Source: Rhodococcus jostii NBRC 16295
GTDB lineage: Bacteria > Actinomycetota > Actinomycetes > Mycobacteriales > Mycobacteriaceae
Assembly (NCBI RefSeq): GCF_001894825.1
Contig: NZ_BCWY01000042.1
Span: 18,815 to 82,814, forward strand
Length of the DNA: 64,000 nt
Direction of reading: 5' to 3'
Position 1 is the stretch's first letter; each line of letters opens with the position of its first letter. The notes under the pieces were generated by a model. It was not told where the DNA came from. It saw only the letters and a program-made list of their open reading frames with translations, and made no database searches. Below are positions 38,551 to 47,266 of the stretch, one piece after another. The translations under genes and the position numbers were made by a program.

Positions 38551-39072
38551 TCAGCTGGCACGTCGGCGCACCGTCGGGTCCGGCGTCAGGCCATGGGTTT
38601 CGAGAATCGGCAGCACCTCGGCCAGGAGCAGGCGCACGCATGCATCACGCGAATCCCCCGCCGCAACGGCCGGAACCACCGTGACGCCGTCGGCGACATC
38701 CGCCGCACCGATGTCGAGGATCAAGCTCGCGAGCCCGCCCGGCGTTCCGACATAGACGACGGCGTCGACCCCAACCGGGTCCGCAGCCGACGGATGTTCT
38801 CGCTCCCACATCACTTCGGAGCGCGCTGTGCGAGCGTCGGTCGCGATGTGGACGACGACGTCGAGCAGCACGTCGATCCGACCACCAGATGTGCCGCCGT
38901 CTTCGAACCCTGCCCGAATCCGCGAGCGCTTCTTCTGCGCCGCACGAAGGTCCGGAGCTGTCATCCGTACCGTATCCAGGCCACCCGGTCGACGGACCAG
39001 TACGGTGCTGTCGCCCGGCGCGGTCGGTGTCGACAGGTCGACGGCAACGGTAAGCTGCACCCTGCCCGTCAC
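38551..39072 (-). CDS. Short protein resembling the C-terminal third of luciferase-like monooxygenases
   Basis: 173 residues from GTG 39072, which overlaps the previous stop by four bases. The end (VYVGTPGGLASLILDIGAAD, then VTVVPAV and LLLAEVLPILETHGL) looks like the closing strand-helix region of LLM-class flavin/F420 oxidoreductases. The N-terminal barrel half is missing, so it cannot be a complete enzyme. It may be a remodelled accessory protein or a stable remnant. Operon position suggests it is expressed. Confidence 0.55.
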   Translation of the reverse strand: MTGRVQLTVAVDLSTPTAPGDSTVLVRRPGGLDTVRMTAPDLRAAQKKRSRIRAGFEDGGTSGGRIDVLLDVVVHIATDARTARSEVMWEREHPSAADPVGVDAVVYVGTPGGLASLILDIGAADVADGVTVVPAVAAGDSRDACVRLLLAEVLPILETHGLTPDPTVRRRAS

Positions 39073-39554
39073 GCTGTCCGCCCCGTGCGAGGCACGGTCC
39101 GTCGCCAGACCAGCGCAGGCGACAACGTGGTGGTGCGGAACACGAGAGGATCCGACGACAGGGTCATCCAGTCACCGTCGAAGCGCACGTATCGCTTCTG
39201 GCTGTCGCCGATCCAGTTCGGATACAGCGATACCGCCATCTCGTGCCAAACGACGGAGTTCTCCTCGTCGACGTGATACGGACCCGAGTACGCGAGGTAT
39301 CCGCCGGCAGCCTCGCTTCGTTCGCTCATCTCGCCACTGTGCACGTTGGGTGACCGGTATGGGGTTCGGTCGCGACGCATGATCTGCGCCGACATCAACC
39401 CGGCTGCCGAGTAGATGATCAGTCCGCGCGCTTCGGGCCCCAGCGGGTACCCAACCTTGCCGGTGTCCGACGTCGTCGAGTACTCGACGAGATCCCAGGA
39501 CCCGACGATCCGGTCGGCGATCGAGACGCCCTCGATGTCGGTCTCGGTGCTCAT
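39069..39554 (-). CDS. Lipocalin-like domain protein
   Basis: A 161-residue protein starting MSTETDIEGVSIADRIVGSW with the lipocalin-like pattern IVGSWDLVEY, GLIIYSAAGLMSAQIMR and a central GGYLAYSGPYHVDEE. Such proteins bind small hydrophobic ligands and occur in catabolic clusters; some act as isomerases or carriers. Stop overlaps the next GTG; it begins 18 nt after the thiolase-like gene. Confidence 0.8.
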   Translation of the reverse strand: MSTETDIEGVSIADRIVGSWDLVEYSTTSDTGKVGYPLGPEARGLIIYSAAGLMSAQIMRRDRTPYRSPNVHSGEMSERSEAAGGYLAYSGPYHVDEENSVVWHEMAVSLYPNWIGDSQKRYVRFDGDWMTLSSDPLVFRTTTLSPALVWRRTVPRTGRTA

Positions 39555-39572
39555 GTCCTGCTTCCTTTCAGC

Positions 39573-40748
39573 TCACAGCACGTCGTGCGTGCAGAGAAGG
39601 ATCGAACTCGACAGGGCGGCCATTGGTCCGCCGATGAAGAGAGACACCCTCGCATCGGGAACCTGGTTGGTCGAACTTCCACGCAGCTGGCGCACGGCCT
39701 CGACCGCCAGCCCCATTCCGTTGACGAACGAATCTGCCAGGTTGCCACCGCTGGTGTTCACCGGGAGCAGCCCGTGCGGAGCGGTGAGATTCTCGACCGT
39801 CATGACCTTGCCGGCCTCGGCACCGCGCGGGCACAGCGAGTGATCGATCAGTGCAGCTACCCCCGAACCACTGAAGTTCTCGTAGACCTGGACGACATCG
39901 ACTTGATCGGGACCGAGGCCGGCATCCGCCCACAGGGTTTCCGCGACCCCGTCGGGCCCGGAGAATCCGGCCGAGGTGTAGTCGAGGTCGTTCTCCGTGT
40001 CGACGGCGTATCCGCCCACCGCGCCCTGACTGCCGGCCAGCACATACGCCGGTTTCGGATGGAGTTGCTCGGCGCGCTCGGCGGCTACCAGGATCAGCGC
40101 GACCGCTCCGTCGTTCTCACGTGAGCAGTCGTAGAGGCGGTACGGCTCGCCGATCATCCGGGAGGCTCGATACCGCTCCTCGTCGAGTGGACGGCCGAAT
40201 GCCGCCGCATCCGGATTCTGCTGGGCATGGAAGTAGTCGGCGAGCACGAGGGACCTCATCGCGGATTCCGGAACACCGTCGTGCTCGAGCATCCGCCGAG
40301 TGCGCAACGCACACGCCTGAGCCGGCGATCCGACCCCGTGCGGGAGCATGTGACCGTCGAAATGATGCTTGGCGTATCCGAGTCTCCCGGAATCCTTCTG
40401 TGCCATAGCGCGATACACGACGACGCAGTGCGCCTGACCCGCCGCGATCGCGACCGCCGCGTTGGTGATCGCCGCGGCGGCGCCACCGCCCCCGCCACCC
40501 CAGATCATGGTGGACCATCGGATCCGGTGCGACATGAGCGACGCCCCCACTACGGTTCCGTCGTTCTCGCCGCCGCCGTAGGAGACGAACCCGTCGATCT
40601 CGCGTGGTGACACGCCGGCATCGGCAGCTGCCGCGACGATAGCCTGCAACGTCATCCGAAGCTCACTGTCGGTCGATTCTCCTCGCTTGTAATAGAACTC
40701 GTTGACGCCTACCACAGCGGCCGCCCCACGGAGAATAGTGTCAGTCAT
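39573..40748 (-). CDS. Thiolase-superfamily protein, lipid-transfer/aldolase (Ltp) type
   Basis: A 391-residue member of the SCP2-thiolase/Ltp branch (RGAAAVVGVNEFYYKRGEST opening, DGFVSYGGGEND). Where thiolases carry the nucleophilic Cys in a C-S/A-G context, this protein has WSTMIWGGGGGGAAAA with no cysteine. Ltp aldolases of steroid side-chain degradation also lack it and cleave beta-hydroxyacyl-CoA by retro-aldol reaction. ATG 40748 overlaps the DUF35 stop as ATGA, the pairing those aldolases require. I infer CoA-ester aldol cleavage rather than thiolysis. Confidence 0.85.
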   Translation of the reverse strand: MTDTILRGAAAVVGVNEFYYKRGESTDSELRMTLQAIVAAAADAGVSPREIDGFVSYGGGENDGTVVGASLMSHRIRWSTMIWGGGGGGAAAAITNAAVAIAAGQAHCVVVYRAMAQKDSGRLGYAKHHFDGHMLPHGVGSPAQACALRTRRMLEHDGVPESAMRSLVLADYFHAQQNPDAAAFGRPLDEERYRASRMIGEPYRLYDCSRENDGAVALILVAAERAEQLHPKPAYVLAGSQGAVGGYAVDTENDLDYTSAGFSGPDGVAETLWADAGLGPDQVDVVQVYENFSGSGVAALIDHSLCPRGAEAGKVMTVENLTAPHGLLPVNTSGGNLADSFVNGMGLAVEAVRQLRGSSTNQVPDARVSLFIGGPMAALSSSILLCTHDVL

Positions 40749-41227
40749 CGGTGCTCCCCCCGCTCGGTCTCGGTCGACGTGCCCGCCCGTTGCCAGCGGA
40801 GCAGAGGCCAGGGCGAATCGGCAGGCTGCTGGATGAGGCCCGTCACTTCATCACCGATGGCGATGTCGGTTTCGCCGTTCTCGGCCAGCAAGCCGAGCAC
40901 CCGGCGTCCCCCGGCATGTGGCAATTCGACGAGCACCGTGATGAACGGCTGTTCGCCGGCCAACTCCGGGATGAACGGGTGCCAGGTACGGGACCACGAG
41001 AAGACCCGTCCTGCCGGTTCCACGGCGACCCACTCCGGGTCGAACGCCTGGCATTGCCCACAGATCCAGCGTGGCCCCCAGATCCACAGGCCACACTCGG
41101 CGCACTTGTGCAGACGTAGCTCACCTGCCCGCAGTCCCTCCCAGTACGGCAGGTCCAGGCCGTCCGCGTACGGACCCGCCAGATCCGTAGCCGGAAATTC
41201 GCGGACCACTCCGGTACTCGGTGTCAT
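40745..41227 (-). CDS. DUF35 OB-fold/Zn-ribbon partner of the Ltp-type protein
   Basis: A 160-residue protein. The rubredoxin-like zinc ribbon has two CxxC pairs (CAEC and CGQC), followed by an OB fold (WVAVEPAGRVFSWSRTWHPF). DUF35 proteins bind acyl-CoA and form obligate complexes with thiolase-like enzymes, as in ChsH2-Ltp2 of cholesterol degradation. The overlap with the following gene supports stoichiometric synthesis. Confidence 0.9.
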   Translation of the reverse strand: MTPSTGVVREFPATDLAGPYADGLDLPYWEGLRAGELRLHKCAECGLWIWGPRWICGQCQAFDPEWVAVEPAGRVFSWSRTWHPFIPELAGEQPFITVLVELPHAGGRRVLGLLAENGETDIAIGDEVTGLIQQPADSPWPLLRWQRAGTSTETERGEHR

Positions 41228-41301
41228 CGGATCGCTCCACTCTCGTGAATCGGCATTTCACTCCTTGTCCTGCGGGTGGGCGTCGCGGCCGGCCTCATCG
41301 G

Positions 41302-42114
41302 TCAGTGCTTGGTCAGGTAACCTGCGTCGATCGGCAGGTCGATCCCGGTCACGTACTTCGCAGCGTCGGACACGAGCCACAACACGGCGTCGGAGATGTC
41401 CTGCGGTTCGAGCATCGTCACGTCCAGCAGGTTCGTACGGTCGTTGTCCTTCCACTTCCGCACCACGTGCGGCAGCACCTGCGACAGGCCGACCGCCATG
41501 GGCGAATCGACCCCCGTCGGGTTGACCGTGTTGACCCGAATGTTGTGTTGGCCGAGCTCGAATGCGAGCGTGTCCTTCAGCCCTTGCAGTCCGTGCTTCG
41601 CCGCTCCGTAGTGACCCCACGACGGAGCAGCGCCCAGGCCGTCGACAGACGAGGTGATCACGATCGATCCGCCTCGGCCGCCCTCGATCATCACGGGTAC
41701 CACGGCCTTGCATGCTTTCCACGCGCCGGTGAGGTTGACGTCGAGCATCGCCTGCCACGCGTCGTCCTCGATCTCGATCGTCGACTCGGCGTGATCGTGG
41801 ATACCGGCGTTCGCCAGCAGGATGTCGATGCGTCCGAATTGCGACACGGCCAGGTCCGCGACAGCCTTCATGTCCGCACTGCTCCGGACATCCGCCTGGA
41901 TGCCGGCAATCTCGCCGCCGGCTTCCTTGACCAGCTGCATCGTCTCCTCGAGATCCTCCTGTGTCGCGAGTGCGTACTGCACCTCTTTGATCGGTGCCGC
42001 GACGTCGCAGACGACGATCTTGGCACCGGCAGCGGCGAGTGCGAGCGCATGCGAGCGACCCTGTCCTCGTGCTCCACCGGTGATCACTGCTACTTTTCCG
42101 TCGAGTGACGTCAT
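41302..42114 (-). CDS. Mycofactocin-type SDR oxidoreductase (carveol-dehydrogenase-like)
   Basis: A 270-residue short-chain dehydrogenase. The loop GGARGQGRSHALALA is the mark of the mycofactocin-coupled SDR group, which holds a non-exchangeable NAD(H) reoxidised by the peptide cofactor mycofactocin. Catalytic residues are in ITSSVDG and HYGAAKHG. Described members oxidise carveol, borneol-like alcohols and other secondary alcohols. The mft biosynthesis genes are not in this window and must be elsewhere. Confidence 0.9.
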   Translation of the reverse strand: MTSLDGKVAVITGGARGQGRSHALALAAAGAKIVVCDVAAPIKEVQYALATQEDLEETMQLVKEAGGEIAGIQADVRSSADMKAVADLAVSQFGRIDILLANAGIHDHAESTIEIEDDAWQAMLDVNLTGAWKACKAVVPVMIEGGRGGSIVITSSVDGLGAAPSWGHYGAAKHGLQGLKDTLAFELGQHNIRVNTVNPTGVDSPMAVGLSQVLPHVVRKWKDNDRTNLLDVTMLEPQDISDAVLWLVSDAAKYVTGIDLPIDAGYLTKH

Positions 42115-42168
42115 CGATACTCCTGATTTCGAAATAAGGGTGTGGCGGTTCGGAATTGGCCGGTTCGA

Positions 42169-43392
42169 CTACCGTGGGCTCTTCGCGCGCTGATAGTCCT
42201 GCGTTGCCTGGCTGATACCGGTCGCGAAGCGCTCGCTGAAACCTTCCTTACGCGCCTGCGTCCAGTGATAGGAGCTCAGCAGCGGTTCGCACGTACCTGT
42301 GAAGCGAGGCATGACGTCCCGCATGAGAATGCGGTACATACGCGACGTGGACTCGGTATCGGCCCAGTCGTGGGCCGTCGCGAGGAAGGTGCCGAAGCCT
42401 CCGGTGCGGTCGATGACCTTCTGGATGTAGCTGATGGCATCGTCGGCGTCGCCGATGCATCCGTAACCGGACTCGTTGACACGCCGGACCAGTTCCTCGT
42501 GAGCGACTTCCTCGCCGGGCTCGATCATCTTCATCGGGGTGACGACGTGGCGGTAGTCCATGAAGTCGCGCAGCCCGTATCTGGTGTCCTCGACGGCCTG
42601 CTCGAAGGTGTCGGCGATATGGATGTTGCCGACGATCGCCCAGTCGTTCCGATCAACGACCTTCCCGTACTCGTTCGCTTCACGGGTAGTGATATCCCAA
42701 GTCTGCGCGAGCAATTCGACCGACTTTGCGCTGGTTCCGCCGATGGACAGCAGACCGAGCCCGTACTTTCCGGCCAGCTTCGGGCCCGACGGCGACATTG
42801 CGGCCGCCACGGTAATCGGCACCCCAGGGTACGTGTAGGGGCCCATCTGGACTCGAGCATCCTCGAGGGCGAACCATTCCGTCTTTCGGTCGACCGGTCC
42901 CGGAGTGTTGAGCAGTTCCAGGATGGCGTCCAGGGATTCCTCCATCCGCGGCCGAAGAAGGTTGTAATCCATTCCCATCATCTGCGAGTCGGCCACGAGC
43001 GCACCCGGTCCGACACCGATGCGAATGCGACCACGAGTCATGTGGTCCAAGAAAGTGATTCGATCGGCAACCATCAACGGATGGTGGTACGGAAGGGAGA
43101 TCACGCCGCTGCACAGCTCGATGCGTGACGTGCGCTGCGCTGCTGCCGCGATCATCAGTTCCGGTGACGGCCCGACTTCGTACCCGCCGCTGTGGTGTTC
43201 CCCGAACCACACCTGGTGGAAGCCGAGCCTGTCGAGATCCTCCACGTGTCGGAGGTCCTGTTCGATCGCCATCGTGGGGTTACGCCGGGGGTTGTGATAC
43301 GGAGGAAGAAACACTCCGCACCGGAGTGGCGCCTTCGTCACGGACGGCGCACTGTTCACAGCCGACCCGTTCTGCTCAGCCGTCGGTTCCAT
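42169..43392 (-). CDS. Luciferase-like (LLM-class) flavin-dependent monooxygenase
   Basis: A 407-residue TIM-barrel monooxygenase. Typical segments are GVFLPPYHNPRRNPT, VWFGEHHSGGYE, the TSRIELCSGVISLPYHHP region and GRIRIGVGPGALV. It resembles the group holding limonene 1,2-monooxygenase of Rhodococcus and related alkanal monooxygenases. It needs reduced flavin, likely from the flavin reductase at 37675. The start abuts the cupin stop. Substrate is inferred to be an alicyclic or terpenoid compound. Confidence 0.88.
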   Translation of the reverse strand: MEPTAEQNGSAVNSAPSVTKAPLRCGVFLPPYHNPRRNPTMAIEQDLRHVEDLDRLGFHQVWFGEHHSGGYEVGPSPELMIAAAAQRTSRIELCSGVISLPYHHPLMVADRITFLDHMTRGRIRIGVGPGALVADSQMMGMDYNLLRPRMEESLDAILELLNTPGPVDRKTEWFALEDARVQMGPYTYPGVPITVAAAMSPSGPKLAGKYGLGLLSIGGTSAKSVELLAQTWDITTREANEYGKVVDRNDWAIVGNIHIADTFEQAVEDTRYGLRDFMDYRHVVTPMKMIEPGEEVAHEELVRRVNESGYGCIGDADDAISYIQKVIDRTGGFGTFLATAHDWADTESTSRMYRILMRDVMPRFTGTCEPLLSSYHWTQARKEGFSERFATGISQATQDYQRAKSPR

Positions 43393-43872
43393 TCAGATCT
43401 CCTGTCGGTCGGTGGTACGCGATGCGCCGCAGATGGTGACGATTGCCCGTGCCGTTTCTTCTCCTCGGTTGTGCCATCGATGCTTGTTGCCGTTGACCAC
43501 CACGGTGTCGCCGGCATTCAGTTCGACTTCCACGCCGTCGTCGAGTTCGAGCACGAGCGAACCCTCGAGAAGGACGTGTACGTCAACCGAATCGGTGCGG
43601 TGAAATCCCGGCGTGTGCTCGTCCATGGCGACGATTCCGTTGTCGTTGTCGCCGATGCGGCCGGGTTCGAGCACCCAGCCGATCACCCACACCCCACCGG
43701 GATCGGGAAATCCGACGGTGTCCGGCACCCCTCCGGAATTGGGCACCTCGGGAACGGAATCGGAACGCCAGATCGGGTCGAGTCCGGCGGTGTCGATCCT
43801 CTCGACTTTCTCGTCTGCGACGAGTACAGCGGTACCGTACTGTTCGGTGGCGATCACGCGGCGAAAGCTCAT
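43393..43872 (-). CDS. Cupin-domain protein
   Basis: A 159-residue single-domain cupin. The first motif region is DEHTPGFHRTDSVDVHVLLE and the second is LNAGDTVVVNGNKHRWHNRG, with His residues for a metal. Small cupins in catabolic operons serve as isomerases, dioxygenase-like enzymes or ligand sensors; nothing decides between these. ATG 43872 follows GAAGGGG. First gene of the long minus-strand operon. Confidence 0.85.
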   Translation of the reverse strand: MSFRRVIATEQYGTAVLVADEKVERIDTAGLDPIWRSDSVPEVPNSGGVPDTVGFPDPGGVWVIGWVLEPGRIGDNDNGIVAMDEHTPGFHRTDSVDVHVLLEGSLVLELDDGVEVELNAGDTVVVNGNKHRWHNRGEETARAIVTICGASRTTDRQEI

Positions 43873-44000
43873 GTATGCCCCTTCGGGAGATAGCACTGAG
43901 ACGGAGACGACATTGAAACACGGCTACATGTAATGGAATTCGGACATTCTCAGGTCCGTGAAGATCCTTGCACGACAGCCGGCACCGCCCGTCGGTGGCC

Positions 44001-44040
44001 GTGCTGTGGATCACACTCGTTAATCTAATGCCTATCGGTT
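44001..44040. promoter_or_regulatory. Repeated 40-bp control element, copy 1 (upstream of cupin operon)
   Basis: Contains CTGTGGATCACAC (near-palindrome) followed by TTAATCTAA and ATCGGTT. Aligned without gaps to the copy at 45499-45538, 31 of 40 bases are identical. It overlaps the 3' end of the broken MFS gene and lies about 130-170 nt before the cupin start, so it is placed to control the operon reading leftward. Confidence 0.6.
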
Positions 44041-45345
44041 CTTTCGACAAGCCCCGGGAGGGACTTCATACGGAGGGGCGGCCCCCAACCCGATACGAGA
44101 ACGTTTGCCTGCGAGAGTGCGCCGTCGATCAGCTTCTCGGACGCCTTCCGGCGACGCAGGGTGAGCGCGAACCACACAACCAGCATTCCGGACATGGCCG
44201 CGGGAATCGCCGACAACAGGAGAACCATCGAACTCGCCATGTTCGTCGCGAGCAAGGATCCACCCAGTGCCGGCGCACACAACCCTCCCATCCGACTGAC
44301 CCCGAACGCCCAGCCGATACCCGTCGCACGTACCGATGTGGGATACGCCTGCGCTGCTACCGACGTCAATGCCGCGGCAAGCCCGATCGCGCCGAATCCG
44401 AGCGTGAAGCACAGAGCGCCGACGGCGATCGCCGACCCACCAATCGCGAAGTTCCACGCGAGCAGCGAAACCGATGCAATGGTGGCGATCGGCCCGAGGG
44501 CTGCGGCTGCGACGCCGATCCGGCTTCGATCCATGGCCAGTCCGAGCGCAAGTGCGCCGACGATGCCGCCCAGCGTAGCCAGCGAGGTCGCGAGCTGCGC
44601 GGTGCTTTGCTCCACGCCGTTGTCGGTGAGAATCGTGGCCAGCCAGCTGAGCACGAAGTAGCTCCCGAAGAGCGCAAAGAACATCATCGCCCAGATGAGC
44701 GTCGTCAGAACGGCTCTGTCCTTGGTGAAGAGCGTAGCGACGCGCGCGCCGACCGGTTGAGGAGGGAGGACGTACTCGGTGTCCGCACGGTGCGTCGTGC
44801 CGACCTCGATCTTGTCGAGGATGCTCGCAACCTTCCTCGAGCGACCGGTCTTGGCGAGGAACTCGACGGACTCGGGGAGCCGGCGCCACGTGGCGATCAG
44901 GATGACGAGAGGAACGATGCCGGCCACCAGGAGCAAAGCTTCACCGCCGCGCGCCGGCACCAGCTGCGATGCGATGATTCCGACAGCGAGCCCACTGCCC
45001 GCGGTTCCCGAGCTGAGCACGGCGACAGTGGTCGATTTCAGGCGTATCGGCGAGTATTCGTTGCCCAGCGCGAACCCGTTCGGCACCGCGGCGAGGCCGA
45101 ACACGACGATGCCCAGGCCCATGATGCGCTTGCGCCCGTGACGATCCGCGAGCGGTGCGACCAGGAAGTTCGAGACGATCCCTCCGACCAGTGCGGCAAT
45201 CACGACTCGGAATCGCGTAGCCGATGGACAGCACGTTGAATCCGTCGGCAAACGCCAGTACCAGGCAGATGGCGATTGCGCGCCGTTGAAAACCCGAGAG
45301 GGGAACTCTGTCGATGATCTCGGTGATCCGAACCGGTGAACTCAA
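44025..45345 (-). pseudogene. MFS transporter (AAHS-like), broken by deletion and frameshift
   Basis: The first 46 or so codons from TTG 45345 (after GGAAGGA) read RITEIIDRVPLSGFQRRAIA then LVLAFADGFNVLSIGYA, a normal AAHS start. At about 45200-45215 the frame changes and continues as ALVGGIVSNFLVAPLADRHG and a full set of later helices to 44025. About 20 residues that should lie between helix 1 and helix 2 are missing, so it is a small deletion plus frameshift. The rest is well preserved, so the loss looks recent. The MHS transporter at 47267 and the AAHS at 32648 may compensate. Confidence 0.8.
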
Positions 45346-45498
45346 TGCAGCGGTCCTTCCGTGAAGGTGGACCTCACCCGACCTCCTGGGTCGAGCAGGT
45401 CGTCACAATGATCTGTTCCACACGGGTTTCAAGTCCATGCGCACACAAGAGGGCCACCGCACACAGCGCTGCGGCACAAGACTCGCTCACGCACCGAA

Positions 45499-45538
45499 GT
45501 GCTGTGTATCACAGCGATTAATCTAAATGCAATCGGTT
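45499..45538. promoter_or_regulatory. Repeated 40-bp control element, copy 2 (between MFS relic and P450)
   Basis: Contains the perfect palindrome CTGTGTATCACAG, then TTAATCTAA and ATCGGTT, matching copy 1 at 31 of 40 positions. It lies in the 417-nt gap between the leftward MFS pseudogene and the rightward P450; the gap holds no other recognisable feature. The GTG-n-CAC symmetry suits a dimeric regulator. Confidence 0.6.
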
Positions 45539-45762
45539 AATTGGTCAAGAGTTGCGCTGCGCCGCTCGAATGTCGTGCGTAGCAGGACATCCGACACTCA
45601 CTGTTGACCGCGCGGAAGTCGCTGATCTACCTTCGTCGCAAGGCAATCGCCTTTTCACGTCAGCCTCGCACTTGTTCCGACAGCACGAGCCCACCTGACT
45701 CTCCGAGAGAACTCGCCCCTCGACGGCGACGTTACGGCCCACTCCCCTCGCGAAGGATCCCG

Positions 45763-47001
45763 ATGACCTCGACACAGATCGATATTCCCGCACACCTGAT
45801 CACCGACTTCGATGTGTACGATCCGTCCCTGGCCGCGCCGAACGATGTGTTCCAGGAGCGTGTCGCGGCATTGCGCAAGCAAGGACCCGTCCTCTACTCC
45901 CCGCACCACGGCGGGCACTGGGTCGTCACGCGATACAAAGAAGCACTGCAGGTCCTCCAGGACCCGGAGACGTTTTCGAGCTTCCCCAACAATCTTCTGA
46001 ATGCCGCGCAGGGCAGATTCCTTCCGCTCGAACTCGACCCGCCCGAGCACAGCTACTATCGGCAGGCGTTGCAACCGTTGTTCAGCCCCAAGCGCATGAA
46101 GGCACTCGAACCCGAGATCCGGGGAATCATCACGGAGCTGATCGACGGATTTGCGGCGGCTGGTGAATGCGAATTCATCTCGGAGTTCGCACACGAGTTA
46201 CCGACTCGAATCTTCCTTGCACTGATGGGGTGGCCCTTGAGCGCCGCGCCGCAGTTCACGGAGTGGACCGACATCACGCTCCAGGGCGTTCCCGGCGCGA
46301 GCGAGGCCGAGTCGGCCGAGGCCCGCGCGAAGGCAGCCACCGATATCTACGAACACTTCGGCCGAGTCGTCGCGCGGGTGCGATCCGGCGAAGACAGTTC
46401 GGAGACTCTGACGGCGCAGATCATCAACACCCCGCTCGACGTCGAAGGAACACCTCGGCAACTCACCGACGAGGAGCTGTGCCGGATGTTCTTCCTGCTT
46501 CTCGTCGCGGGACTGCACACCGTCCAAGGCGCTCTCGCCTGGGGACTGATCCACCTGTCGCGCAACCCCGAGCAGCGCGAGGCGACCCTCGATGATCCGA
46601 CGCTGATCCCGTCTGCGGTGGAAGAGATCTTGCGCATCGAGACCGCGACGAGTGGCGGACGTCGCGCTACCCGCGACGTCGAGATCGGTGATGTCACCAT
46701 CAAGGCAGGCGACCAACTGCTGGTGGTGATGACCGCCGCCAATCGGGACGAGGACGAGTTCGACGCCCCCGACGAACTGCAGATCCAGCGGCATCCCAAC
46801 CGCCACATCGGGTTCGGTGCCGGCCCGCATCGCTGCCTCGGCTCCCATCTCGCACGGCTCGAGCTGAGACTCGCCCTGGAGGAGATCCACGAGAGGATTC
46901 CCGACTACGCCCTCGTTCCGGACAACCCCGCGGTCTTCCATTCGTCCCAGGTCCGGGGGTGCGAGAAGCTGCCGATCACCTTCACACCGGCGACGCGCTG
47001 A
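45763..47001 (+). CDS. Cytochrome P450 with His in the I-helix acid position
   Basis: A 412-residue soluble P450 (MTSTQIDIPAHLITDFDVYD start at 45763 after GAAGGAT; the longer open frame upstream lacks merit). The heme loop FGAGPHRCLG is canonical and the K-helix has EEILR. The I-helix reads AGLHTVQ, so the usual Asp/Glu before the catalytic Thr is His252, with Thr253 kept. This should change proton delivery. It sits in the catabolic island and probably hydroxylates the pathway substrate. Confidence 0.92.
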   Translation: MTSTQIDIPAHLITDFDVYDPSLAAPNDVFQERVAALRKQGPVLYSPHHGGHWVVTRYKEALQVLQDPETFSSFPNNLLNAAQGRFLPLELDPPEHSYYRQALQPLFSPKRMKALEPEIRGIITELIDGFAAAGECEFISEFAHELPTRIFLALMGWPLSAAPQFTEWTDITLQGVPGASEAESAEARAKAATDIYEHFGRVVARVRSGEDSSETLTAQIINTPLDVEGTPRQLTDEELCRMFFLLLVAGLHTVQGALAWGLIHLSRNPEQREATLDDPTLIPSAVEEILRIETATSGGRRATRDVEIGDVTIKAGDQLLVVMTAANRDEDEFDAPDELQIQRHPNRHIGFGAGPHRCLGSHLARLELRLALEEIHERIPDYALVPDNPAVFHSSQVRGCEKLPITFTPATR

Positions 47002-47027
47002 TCCCCATCGGCCGCGAGAAGCAGTCC

Positions 47028-47065
47028 GACAGTGGTCCCCGGAGGAATCTCCGGGGACCACTGTC
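47028..47065 (+). terminator. Strong hairpin terminator after the P450
   Basis: Arms 47028-47044 and 47049-47065 are perfectly complementary over 17 bp with a GAAT loop, 27 nt after the P450 stop. Only a short T-containing tail (TTGTGG) follows. Confidence 0.88.
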
Positions 47066-47266
47066 TTGTGGTTACGCGCACCCCACAGTAAGCGACGGAT
47101 ACGACTCCCTTTGCAACAAGTCGCACCTCACCGGAATCGACGCCGACGTCACGCGGCGCGATAGGACGGCTCCAGATAGACAAACCTAACCCCTGTAGCT
47201 TAATGTGGTGCCCGTCACAACATCATTCGGGCTGGTCGCCCGCCATTCACAGATGCGAGGTCTCGA

